A stretch of DNA of 43,319 bases from an uncultured Bacillota bacterium. Lineage in GTDB: Bacteria > Bacillota_I > Bacilli_A > RFN20 > CAG-631. Below, one piece after another: positions 12,888 through 20,890 of this stretch. Where the stretch lies: the NCBI GenBank assembly GCA_902491575.1, contig CABUID010000016.1, positions 1 through 43,319 of the forward strand. Direction: 5' to 3'. A program made the position numbers and the translations under genes. Within the stretch, counting starts at the first letter, position 1; each line of letters starts with the position of its first letter. Under the pieces are notes generated by a model. It was not told where the DNA came from. It saw nothing but the letters and a program-made list of their open reading frames with translations, and made no database searches.

Positions 12888-13457
12888 ATGCCAATGTTAT
12901 TTGGAGCTTTAGCTAAAAATGGAGAAATTCTTGATACTATAAATTGTGGAGAAAATAATTATATGATTGCAATAAATATTGGAAATCAAAGAAATAAAAT
13001 ACCTAGTTATAGTCACATTCGAACCGAAAAATCTGGAATTTCAGTGATTAATTCGAATCTAGGAAATCTAGTAGAACCTAGTTCAAAAAAAAGCGTGATA
13101 ATTAGAAGTAATAATTCTGGCGAAGGTTATTACGTATATGATTTGGAAACAGGTAAAAGAGTCTCAGGATTTTATGATTATATGAAGTTTATTAATTATG
13201 ATGGTACAGATGCTATTTATGCAAAAGATACTATAAGAGATAATATTGGAAAAGTATTTATTGATTTGGCTACATTATTAAATTACAGTGGTGAAATGAT
13301 TTGTGATGTTTTCAATATTTCTACAAATGAGTATTACAATGATATAAAGAATGGCACTGATTATGAATTATTGAAAAATTCTATTAGAGAACAAATAAAT
13401 TCAAATAAACCAACTGAAGAACAAATATGCAAGAAATTATTACAAAAGAGGAGGTAA
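12888..13457 (+). CDS. Unknown protein, 189 aa, in the nucleoside-type operon
   Basis: No family recognised. The N-terminal half is beta-rich (MPMLFGALAKNGEIL; YMIAINIGNQRNKIPSYSHI), the C-terminal half helical with many charged residues. No signal peptide or membrane helix. AGGAGG at 12871-12876 precedes ATG 12888. It sits between the PHP and nucleotide-hydrolase-like genes with gaps of 2 and 4 bases, so it very likely belongs to the pathway. Confidence 0.65.
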   Translation: MPMLFGALAKNGEILDTINCGENNYMIAINIGNQRNKIPSYSHIRTEKSGISVINSNLGNLVEPSSKKSVIIRSNNSGEGYYVYDLETGKRVSGFYDYMKFINYDGTDAIYAKDTIRDNIGKVFIDLATLLNYSGEMICDVFNISTNEYYNDIKNGTDYELLKNSIREQINSNKPTEEQICKKLLQKRR

Positions 13458-13461
13458 ATTA

Positions 13462-13941
13462 ATGAAAGTATTTATTTCGTGTCCTTTTACGGGATTATGT
13501 AAAAATAACAAATATGAAATTAAAGATGAATATAAAACTTTCTTCAACAAACTTGTTGAAAATTTAGAAGAAAAAGGATGTGAGTACTATTTAGCAATTA
13601 AAAGAGAAAATTGGGGGCTAAATCATAAAGGTCCAGAGGAATGTACAAGAAGCGATTTTGAAGGTGTTAAGTCAAGTGATGTATTAATTGTTATTCCAGG
13701 AAACAAAAACTCGAATGGTATATCAGGTGGAGTTCATGTAGAACTAGGTTGGGCATCAGCTATGAAGAAAAAAATGCATATTTTAGTTGAAGATGGTTTT
13801 GAATATTCCCCTGTTCTAATGGGATTAAATACTTTAACTGAAACACATTATCATAAATGTAACGAATTTTTAAATTTAACAATGTTAAATAAGATTAATG
13901 AGATAATAGATCAAGAATTGAAATTAAGAGAGGAGCAATAA
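13462..13941 (+). CDS. Nucleoside 2-deoxyribosyltransferase-fold hydrolase, CMP-hydrolase (BlsM/MilB)-like
   Basis: 159 residues. The start VFISCPFTG, the RSDFEGVKSSDVLIVIPG segment and ISGGVHVELGWA with the likely catalytic Glu94 are hallmarks of the nucleoside 2-deoxyribosyltransferase superfamily. BlsM (blasticidin S) and MilB (mildiomycin) of this superfamily hydrolyse CMP-type nucleotides to free the cytosine base. Given the neighbouring radical SAM, GT-B and DegT genes, the same role is likely. Fold call strong; substrate inferred. GAGGAGG precedes the ATG. Confidence 0.75.
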   Translation: MKVFISCPFTGLCKNNKYEIKDEYKTFFNKLVENLEEKGCEYYLAIKRENWGLNHKGPEECTRSDFEGVKSSDVLIVIPGNKNSNGISGGVHVELGWASAMKKKMHILVEDGFEYSPVLMGLNTLTETHYHKCNEFLNLTMLNKINEIIDQELKLREEQ

Positions 13942-13944
13942 AAA

Positions 13945-14832
13945 ATGTATTTAAAGTTGATAGACAAATCTCCTCGTGAAATAATTAAATATTATGAAAA
14001 ACCGTTTTATGTATATTTGTCTTTGTCAAATATATGTAATGCCAATTGTGTATTTTGCGAAGTAAGAACAAATAAAGAGAAAAAATGTAATATAAATGTT
14101 TTTTCATTGATTGATGAGTTAGCTTCTTTAGGCACACAATATATTCATTTTACTGGTGGAGGTGAGCCATTCGTAAATGATGATATATTTGAATATTTAG
14201 ATTATTGTACGCAAAAAAAAATAAAAATAATATTAATATCAAATGGTCTTAATATCGATGAAGCCAAGATTAAAAAAATGTCTAATTACAACATAGTTGC
14301 TATATTTTTCTCGATTGATAGCCACATACCAGAAGTTCATGATGCATTGAGAAGAACGCAAGGATTATGGAATAAAGTTACTTCGAATATTAATTTAATA
14401 AAGCAGTATATGCCTGAAGTGAAAATTGTTTTAAATCATGTATTAAATAAAAAAAATATAGATGATTTTGAAAAATTTATAATGATGAAAAAGACTTTTG
14501 ATTTTGATTACATTAATCCAATTGTTATAAAGGATTATGGTGCCTTATTTTTTACAGAGGACCAAATTGAAAAATATAATAATAAATTGGACTATTATAA
14601 TAATTTAGCAAATTCTTTGGGATTAGAATTTCTTTCTGATAATATTGATTTTTTTAATAATAAAGTAAGCAGTCTAGGAGATAGATATAACAATATTGAT
14701 TTGAAATGCTTATATCCGTCATTTTGTTCATTTGTAGATGCACCGACAGGTTTTGTTTATCCTTGTGATTGTAGTATTCATAGAGATAGAAAAATATATA
14801 AAATTTGGGATTTTAAAATACAAACACTTTAA
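13945..14832 (+). CDS. Radical SAM/SPASM enzyme, BlsE-like candidate, frameshifted
   Basis: ICNANCVFCEVR carries the CxxxCxxC 4Fe-4S motif and FTGGGEPF the SAM-binding GGE motif. SPASM-type cysteines begin near the end (CLYPSFCSFV, VYPCDCS). The frame closes early at CTT TAA (14827-14832), but the expected SPASM tail continues in the +1 frame. Radical SAM decarboxylation of cytosylglucuronic acid (BlsE, MilG) is the step this gene would supply in a blasticidin-type route; this is inferred from context. It lies 3 bases after the hydrolase-like gene. Confidence 0.8.
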   Translation: MYLKLIDKSPREIIKYYEKPFYVYLSLSNICNANCVFCEVRTNKEKKCNINVFSLIDELASLGTQYIHFTGGGEPFVNDDIFEYLDYCTQKKIKIILISNGLNIDEAKIKKMSNYNIVAIFFSIDSHIPEVHDALRRTQGLWNKVTSNINLIKQYMPEVKIVLNHVLNKKNIDDFEKFIMMKKTFDFDYINPIVIKDYGALFFTEDQIEKYNNKLDYYNNLANSLGLEFLSDNIDFFNNKVSSLGDRYNNIDLKCLYPSFCSFVDAPTGFVYPCDCSIHRDRKIYKIWDFKIQTL

Positions 14833-14971
14833 AGAAATTTGGAATGGAGAAAAAAGAAAAAACTTAAGAAAAAAACTTATTAATAGTGAATTAGATTGCA
14901 AAACTAAATGTGACGAAGCAAATTGCCAATTTAATAGATGCTTATTAAAAGAAAAGGAAAAAGAATTATGA
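14828..14971 (+). pseudogene. C-terminal SPASM part of the radical SAM gene in +1 frame
   Basis: From TTT 14828 the +1 frame reads (F)KEIWNGEKRKNLRKKLIN, then CKTKCDEANCQFNRC, and ends at TGA 14971. FKEIWN is the usual lead-in to the last SPASM cysteines, so this is the tail of the upstream gene. No ribosome site supports separate translation. The junction CTT TAA resembles the +1 slippery site of prfB (CTT TGA), but no SD-like stimulator lies just upstream. A single-base insertion is the alternative. Confidence 0.7.
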
Positions 14972-16104
14972 AAATATTAGTTTCAGCTGAAAGCTTCGGT
15001 TATGGACCGATTACAACAGGCTTAAATATAGTGAAAGAACTAAAAAAATATAATGATGTTAAATTGGATTTTATTGGTTCTGGTATAGCTATGGAACAAG
15101 CAAAAATGAGTGGATACTTTGAAAATTATTATCTATGTGATACTTATGATTTTATGAGTTTAGAAAAAAGTAAGAGTATCTTTGAAAAATATCATATATT
15201 TTTATCATCAGAAAATGTAAATGGAGCAATATTTGCATTAAAAAACGGCATAAAAAATACTTATTATGTAGATAATTTGATGTGGATGTGGGATAAAATA
15301 CCAGATGGATTATTAACTGTAAAAAAATATTTTATATCTGAAATAATACCATCAAAAGAAAATTTTAACAAAATTGGCAAAAAAATTTTAAATCCAATTT
15401 TTGTTGGACCAGTAAGAAAAATTGAAGTAAAAAAATGTTCAACCAAAAATCAAATAATTATTAATCTCGGTGGTGCTGAATCATTTCTATTAGAACATTC
15501 ATTGATTGTTGATTTCTATAATAAATTATTAAATGAAATATTATCAACTGAACTGGTTAATTCTTTTGACTCAATCATTATATGTGGTGGAAGTGGTGTT
15601 ATAAATAGTATTAAATTGAAAAAATCATCAAACAAAATTAAAAAATGCACTTTATCTCATGAGGCTTATTTATTAGAAATGGAAAGATCATCTCATTGTA
15701 TATTAGCATCTGGTTTGGGAAATTTTATTGAAACTGTTGGAAAATATAAAAATATAATGTATTTACCAGCTATAAATTATAGCCAACTGCAACAGCTAGA
15801 ATATTATAAAAAACAAAACTTCGGCTTTAAAGCACTAAACTGGGATAATTTTGAATTTTACAAACAAATTCCTAAGTTTTTAGATGAAGAAACAGGTGTT
15901 AATTTAGTTGTATCAAATATAAAAGAATATTTAAAAAATGATTATACAGAAAAAGTGAGTAAAGTAGTGAAAGAATTTTTAATTGAAAAGCAAGATGCCT
16001 TTTTTGAAACTAGAAAAGATTATATTAATAATTTTTCAAAGAGTGCATCATCAGATATTGCAAAGACAATTTATACAGAAAATAAAGGTGGTGAAGATGA
16101 ATGA
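14968..16104 (+). CDS. GT-B glycosyltransferase, cytosylglucuronate-synthase (BlsD)-like candidate
   Basis: 378 residues. The start is ATG 14968 (MKILVSAESFGYGP), overlapping the radical SAM tail stop as ATGA; the open frame extends upstream without need. An N-terminal Rossmann strand with glycine-rich loop, the central IIINLGGAESF, and the C-terminal SSHCILASGLGNFIETVGKY resemble donor-site features of MurG/UGT-type GT-B enzymes. In blasticidin S biosynthesis BlsD joins cytosine to UDP-glucuronate. The match is by fold-like pattern, length and context, not by a diagnostic motif. Confidence 0.6.
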   Translation: MKILVSAESFGYGPITTGLNIVKELKKYNDVKLDFIGSGIAMEQAKMSGYFENYYLCDTYDFMSLEKSKSIFEKYHIFLSSENVNGAIFALKNGIKNTYYVDNLMWMWDKIPDGLLTVKKYFISEIIPSKENFNKIGKKILNPIFVGPVRKIEVKKCSTKNQIIINLGGAESFLLEHSLIVDFYNKLLNEILSTELVNSFDSIIICGGSGVINSIKLKKSSNKIKKCTLSHEAYLLEMERSSHCILASGLGNFIETVGKYKNIMYLPAINYSQLQQLEYYKKQNFGFKALNWDNFEFYKQIPKFLDEETGVNLVVSNIKEYLKNDYTEKVSKVVKEFLIEKQDAFFETRKDYINNFSKSASSDIAKTIYTENKGGEDE

Positions 16105-17288
16105 AAATACCAAATGATCCTTTTTTAGGAACTCATTATATAGGAAATGAGGAATTAAAATTAGTAAAAAAAGTTTTGAAAAGTAAAAGTTTATTTAGAT
16201 ACCATGGACCAAATTTACTATACATGACTGATAGATTTGAAAAAGAAATGGCAGAATATTTAGGAGTAAAATATGTCTTAGCATGTTCTAATGGAAGTGC
16301 TGCTATAAAATTAGGATGTATTGCGAATGGAATAGGTCCTGGAGATGAAGTGTTGATGTCACCATTTACATTTATTGCATCAGCCAATAGCGTCTTAGCG
16401 TGTGGTGCTGTTCCTAAATTTGTTGATATAGATGAAACTATGAATATAGATCCGAATAAAATAGAAGAAAATATAGGACCTAACACAAAAGCTATTTTAG
16501 CAATTCATATACAAGGTCAACCATGTGATATGCTAAAAATCAATAAAATAGCAAAGAAGCATAATTTAATAGTTATAGAAGATGCAGCTCAAGCTTTTGG
16601 TTCAAGCATAAATGGTAAAAAAATCGGAACTTTTGGAGATTGCAGTGCTTTTAGTTTACAAGCTGGAAAAACGATAACTTGTGGTGAGGGTGGTTTTTTA
16701 GCTACTAACAATAAAAAAATATATCAAATGGCGAAAATGTATCATGATAATGGTGGATATAGAGTTGGATGTGATTATCCAACTTGGCAAAATGGAAAAA
16801 CAATTTATGGTGAAAATTTTAAGTTGACTGAATTACAAAGTGCTGTAGCATTAGCACAATTAGAAAAGATAAATAAAATTTTAAACAAGCAAAGAAAAAC
16901 TTACTTCAATATAGTAAATAACATAGATAATTCTTTTTATAAATTGAGACAAAATGTTTCAAAAGCAGTTCCTGTGTATTCAAGCATTGCAATAGAATTC
17001 AAAACAGAAAAAGAATGTAAAAAATTTATAGAATTTATGAATATTAATGGCATAGGTTTTGATGTTTATTGTAGTCATTTGATAATGGATTTTGATACAT
17101 TCGAAAAACAACAGTCTTGGCATATATCAAACTTTCCTTACAATATTACTAACTACAAAAAAACTAAATGTTCCAAAACAAAAAATTTATTTCAAAGGGT
17201 TGCTTGGTTTAATTTGTCAGCCTCTTTAAAAAGTAAGCATATTAAATACATAATAAAAAAATTAAAGGAATACCAGAATGAATTTTAG
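16101..17288 (+). CDS. DegT/DnrJ/EryC1/StrS-family PLP aminotransferase
   Basis: 395 residues. LACSNGSAAIKLG binds the cofactor phosphate, VIEDAAQAFG (Asp161) contacts the pyridine, and FSLQAGKTITCGEGGF holds the Schiff-base Lys190. Such enzymes aminate keto-sugars; BlsH plays that role on a decarboxylated cytosyl-sugar. It overlaps the GT-B gene by 4 bases and the following acyltransferase-like gene by 11. Length and motifs are complete; the substrate is inferred. Confidence 0.93.
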   Translation: MKIPNDPFLGTHYIGNEELKLVKKVLKSKSLFRYHGPNLLYMTDRFEKEMAEYLGVKYVLACSNGSAAIKLGCIANGIGPGDEVLMSPFTFIASANSVLACGAVPKFVDIDETMNIDPNKIEENIGPNTKAILAIHIQGQPCDMLKINKIAKKHNLIVIEDAAQAFGSSINGKKIGTFGDCSAFSLQAGKTITCGEGGFLATNNKKIYQMAKMYHDNGGYRVGCDYPTWQNGKTIYGENFKLTELQSAVALAQLEKINKILNKQRKTYFNIVNNIDNSFYKLRQNVSKAVPVYSSIAIEFKTEKECKKFIEFMNINGIGFDVYCSHLIMDFDTFEKQQSWHISNFPYNITNYKKTKCSKTKNLFQRVAWFNLSASLKSKHIKYIIKKLKEYQNEF

Positions 17289-18117
17289 TACTTCTAATAT
17301 TTGGAACAATTCTTTTATTTTAAGGTATCCGTTGGAACAAATAAAAAAAATTGGCAATTTATATTTTTATGAAAGTGAAAATATTTTAAAATGTCAGCAT
17401 TTTTTTGAATTTGATATTACTAGTGACGAATTAAAAATAATGCAAAAAGAAATTAAAAATAATAAAAAAATAAGATTTAACTATATTAATGATTCGGTGC
17501 TAAGTAATAAGCTCAAAGAATGGGCTATTAAGAATAATTTTGAATATCAAATAATTGATGAATGGGAAGCACCAAGATTAGTACTTAACGAAGAAGATTT
17601 AAAAAAATATATTAGTATTTGTCCACATTCTCAAATATCCAAAAATTATAAACTGTATTGTAATAAAAAAGAAAAATTAAATTTTTATAACTCTGTTAAC
17701 TGTGATTCTCTGATGTTATGGAACTATGTTTTGCAAATAGATTATAATTCTTGGAAAAAAGATGAGCATTCAGATATGAAAAGTTTGGATCGTGAGGATT
17801 TACAATATTTACCATTTTTTCTTATTGATAAAGAACATAGCAATTTAATTGTTGTTTGTGATGAGAAAAATAATCCTTTAGCATATTCTTTAATGTTTAG
17901 AAGTGGTGACTGTTGGTATGCAGTTAAATGGGGAGCTTCAAATTTAGGAAGAAAATATTATGCAGGATTTTATTGCCTTTTCTATCATCTTGAATATTTA
18001 TACTCCTTAGATAATAAGTTATTGATTGATTTTTGGGGTAGAAGAAATAAAACTTATGATGAGTTAAAAAATGATTATATTATAAGAAAACATATAGTAG
18101 TTTATAAAAAGGAGTGA
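17278..18117 (+). CDS. GNAT/FemAB-like acyltransferase, 279 aa
   Basis: The C-terminal half contains LAYSLMFRSGDCWYAVKWGA followed by LIDFWGRRNKTYDEL, the strand-helix pattern of FemAB/GNAT-type domains; the N-terminal half is divergent. FemAB-type enzymes form peptide bonds from aminoacyl-tRNA, and related ones act in peptidyl-nucleoside pathways. Within this operon it could attach an amino acid to the amino-sugar nucleoside. Starts within the end of the DegT gene; ends 4 bases before a second protein of the same type. Confidence 0.6.
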   Translation: MNFSTSNIWNNSFILRYPLEQIKKIGNLYFYESENILKCQHFFEFDITSDELKIMQKEIKNNKKIRFNYINDSVLSNKLKEWAIKNNFEYQIIDEWEAPRLVLNEEDLKKYISICPHSQISKNYKLYCNKKEKLNFYNSVNCDSLMLWNYVLQIDYNSWKKDEHSDMKSLDREDLQYLPFFLIDKEHSNLIVVCDEKNNPLAYSLMFRSGDCWYAVKWGASNLGRKYYAGFYCLFYHLEYLYSLDNKLLIDFWGRRNKTYDELKNDYIIRKHIVVYKKE

Positions 18118-18121
18118 TATT

Positions 18122-19081
18122 ATGTATATAGAGTTGGGAAATATATTTGATGTAGAAAATATAGATGACATGATTGATAATAGTTTCAATGGGACTTGTT
18201 TTTCTTATAGTTGGTTTTTAAAATTAAAAGACAGTTTTAAAATTTTGAAAATATATAATTCGGCGAAAGAGTTACAAGGATTTATGCCAATATTTAAAAG
18301 CACTCCCAAAACTATTGCACAAAGTACAATGTATATCCCTTATGGTGGTTTAGTATTATTTTCTTTGCCAAGAGAAGGTAGAAATCAAATTCGTTATATC
18401 AGACAAGTGGAAAAAGTGCTATGCAATTATCTTCAAGAAAATTATGATGATATACAATTTTCTTTAGATAATAAAATTACTGATATTATGCCATTTATTC
18501 GTTCTGGATTTACGCCAGAAGTTAGATATACTTATAAATTAGATTTGACAAAAGGTTTAAATGTAATATATCAAAATTTTGGTGGAGATAGAAAAAAGGA
18601 TATTAAAAAAGCTGTTAAAAGAAATATAAAATTTGTTGTTGATAGTGATTATAGTTATTTTGATTCAAAAGAAGCCATGAAGTGGGAAAAAAAATATGGT
18701 TTTGAGACGACTTCTGATTATGTTGAAAAATATATAAAAACTACAATTAAAAAAAGAAGAGGTATGTGCTTTGTAGCAATGGAAAATAACAATGTTCTTG
18801 GTGGTGTTCATATTGCTTGGGATAAAGAAACAGCCTATATAATGTATTCATATTATGAAAAAGAAAAAGATGATGTTGCAATTGCTTTTCTATATTACAA
18901 AATATTTGAATATTTAATAAATAACAAAATTGTCAAATATATTGATTTTGAGGGTTCTGTGTTTGAAAGTATAGAAGACTGGAATATATCATTTGGTGCT
19001 TATCAGAGTAGATTTTACAATTTGCATTGGAATTCAAAAAATAAACCATATTTTAATCTATATGACTATGGAGAAAAGTAG
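18122..19081 (+). CDS. FemAB/BioF2-like GNAT acyltransferase, 319 aa
   Basis: The layout fits the GNAT 'Acetyltransf_6/FemAB' family: FMPIFKSTPKT N-terminal lobe, QNFGGDRKKDIKKAVKRNIK helix pair, MCFVAMENNNVLGGVHIAWD, YYKIFEYLINN and YIDFEGSV near the C-terminus. These proteins transfer acyl or aminoacyl groups to amines. Two adjacent copies suggest two sequential amide bonds, as in a dipeptidyl side chain; this is inference. AAGGAGTGATATT precedes ATG. Confidence 0.8.
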   Translation: MYIELGNIFDVENIDDMIDNSFNGTCFSYSWFLKLKDSFKILKIYNSAKELQGFMPIFKSTPKTIAQSTMYIPYGGLVLFSLPREGRNQIRYIRQVEKVLCNYLQENYDDIQFSLDNKITDIMPFIRSGFTPEVRYTYKLDLTKGLNVIYQNFGGDRKKDIKKAVKRNIKFVVDSDYSYFDSKEAMKWEKKYGFETTSDYVEKYIKTTIKKRRGMCFVAMENNNVLGGVHIAWDKETAYIMYSYYEKEKDDVAIAFLYYKIFEYLINNKIVKYIDFEGSVFESIEDWNISFGAYQSRFYNLHWNSKNKPYFNLYDYGEK

Positions 19082-19092
19082 GTGAGCCTTAT

Positions 19093-19818
19093 ATGTCTGA
19101 TAATGAAATTTTAGCATTGATGTATGATTTTTATAACAAATACGTTTTGAAAGATCAAAATAAAGACATTGATTATTATATTAATCAATTAAATGAATAT
19201 TCAGCTAATAATGTTTTAGTAGTTGGTGCTGGTACTGGTAGAGTGGCAATTCCATTGTCTGATTATGTAAACGTTTCTGCTCTTGATTTTGATTTAGAAA
19301 GATTAAAATTGTTAAATGTAAAAAGTAAAAAGCCTAGTATAATATACACTGATTTTGTAGACTTTAACCATTTGGATGAGTATGATCTAATAATTTTTCC
19401 TTACAGTACTATTCAATTTGGAGGAGACTATTTGAAAATTAATGAAATATTTAATAAACTAGGAAATACCATGAATAAAGATGCAGTGTGTTTATTTGAT
19501 GTTTCTGAAAATTTTAATAATAAAGTTGAGAAAAAAGACGAGTTTTTATTTAAAACATTTTGCAATTCTGTTAATTCAAATGTTGAAGTATATTATACTT
19601 CAAAGAGATATAAGGATTTTATTGAATTTTTAGTAAGATATAAATTGTCTGATAAAAATAGAGAGGTTCTTGAAAAAGAAAAATATACTTATTATGACAA
19701 AGATTTACTATTAAAAGGTTTGGAAGCAAATAATTTATCACTCGTTAAAATAGATGATGGTTATGGAGAAGGGATTTTAAAACATAAACACATCTATCAT
19801 TGCAGGAGGATAAAATGA
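19093..19818 (+). CDS. SAM-dependent methyltransferase, class I
   Basis: 241 residues. VLVVGAGTGRVAIPLSDYV is motif I, SALDFDLERL carries the acidic residue binding ribose, and DLIIFPYSTIQF is a motif IV-like strand. It probably N- or O-methylates the product or its side chain, comparable in role to BlsL in blasticidin S, although the acceptor cannot be read from the sequence. It overlaps the next aminotransferase gene by 4 bases (ATGA). Confidence 0.88.
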   Translation: MSDNEILALMYDFYNKYVLKDQNKDIDYYINQLNEYSANNVLVVGAGTGRVAIPLSDYVNVSALDFDLERLKLLNVKSKKPSIIYTDFVDFNHLDEYDLIIFPYSTIQFGGDYLKINEIFNKLGNTMNKDAVCLFDVSENFNNKVEKKDEFLFKTFCNSVNSNVEVYYTSKRYKDFIEFLVRYKLSDKNREVLEKEKYTYYDKDLLLKGLEANNLSLVKIDDGYGEGILKHKHIYHCRRIK

Positions 19819-20795
19819 ATTATAATAGTTTATTAGGAAGTAAATTGGCAAAATATTTTAATAAAAAATATGGGATTATAACATATTCAGGTACTTTAGC
19901 TATTGAAGTTGCTTTAAAAAGTTTGAAATTAAAAAGGAAATCCAAAGTATTAATTTCGTCTAATGTGTGCTATTCAATTATTAATACAGTTCTGAAGCTA
20001 GGATTAGTGCCAGTTATAAAAACGCCAAATAATGGTTTGTTTTTTACAAATGATGATATAGATGTGGTGATTGACAAGGAAATAATAGATTGTATATTGT
20101 TGGTTCATCAGTTTGGAATATTGAATAATATTAGTAAAAGAAAATATAAAAAGTTAAATATAAAAATAATAGAAGATGTAGCTCAAGCATGGAATCTTAA
20201 AGATAATAACGGAATGAACAATATAGGAATTGACAGTGATATTGTTGTTACTTCCTTTGGATCGACTAAACCTATTAGTTATGGAATAGGTGGTGGATTA
20301 TTTTTTGATAATAAAAAGATCTTTAAGGAAATTGATTTTTGTGATAATGAAAGTAGGGAAAAGCAAGGAATAATCTTATCGTATGCGTATCCATTATGTA
20401 AAGAAATAAAATTAGATTATTTATTAGAAAAAGCTAACGAAATAGTTAATGAGCAAAGATTATGTGCGAGAGAATATTCAAATGTATTACTTAATCAAAA
20501 AACAATAAAATATATAAATTATGAACAAAATAGTGGTAATGTTTGGCATAGATTTCCTATGTGGGTAGAGAATCAAAAAACTTTTGAAAAAATAAAAAAA
20601 ATTTTAGAAAAAAGTACATTAGAATTTCAATTTGAACATGATGTGAAATTAATTGATTTGCCTATGTGTCAGAAATGTATAAAATATAATGAAAATACAC
20701 ATTATTATTTTATTTTAGTACGAACTAGAAATGTGAATATAGAAAATCAGGTAAAAAATCTAAAAAAGCTAATAGATTTATTAAAAAATGATTAA
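19815..20795 (+). CDS. Second DegT-type PLP aminotransferase, short form
   Basis: Start at ATG 19815 (MNYNSLLGSK) with GGAGGATAAA just upstream. 326 residues, shorter than usual (about 370-400). YSGTLAIEVAL is the phosphate-binding region, IIEDVAQAWN (Asp121) and SFGSTKPISYGIGGG (probable Lys152) follow. The family aminates keto-sugars or acts as a PLP-dependent dehydratase. A second, distinct member in the operon suggests either a second amino group or a helper function. Confidence 0.85.
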   Translation: MNYNSLLGSKLAKYFNKKYGIITYSGTLAIEVALKSLKLKRKSKVLISSNVCYSIINTVLKLGLVPVIKTPNNGLFFTNDDIDVVIDKEIIDCILLVHQFGILNNISKRKYKKLNIKIIEDVAQAWNLKDNNGMNNIGIDSDIVVTSFGSTKPISYGIGGGLFFDNKKIFKEIDFCDNESREKQGIILSYAYPLCKEIKLDYLLEKANEIVNEQRLCAREYSNVLLNQKTIKYINYEQNSGNVWHRFPMWVENQKTFEKIKKILEKSTLEFQFEHDVKLIDLPMCQKCIKYNENTHYYFILVRTRNVNIENQVKNLKKLIDLLKND

Positions 20796-20799
20796 ATTA

Positions 20800-20850
20800 A
20801 TACCATTTTATAGTCCTTTTTAGCAAAAAAAAGGGTTTATGTGGTATAAT
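20800..20850 (+). promoter_or_regulatory. Hairpin and extended -10 promoter before ABC-F gene
   Basis: ATACCA (20800-20805) pairs with TGGTAT (20842-20847), enclosing CCTTTTTAGC...AAAAGG. TATAAT 20845-20850 is preceded by TGG, an extended -10, with no good -35 box. The resistance genes can thus be expressed apart from the biosynthetic genes. A closely similar TGTGGTATAAT precedes the other ABC-F gene. Confidence 0.55.
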
Positions 20851-20890
20851 AATTTTGAGTTTTTATTTTAAAAAGAAAGAGGTGATTACT

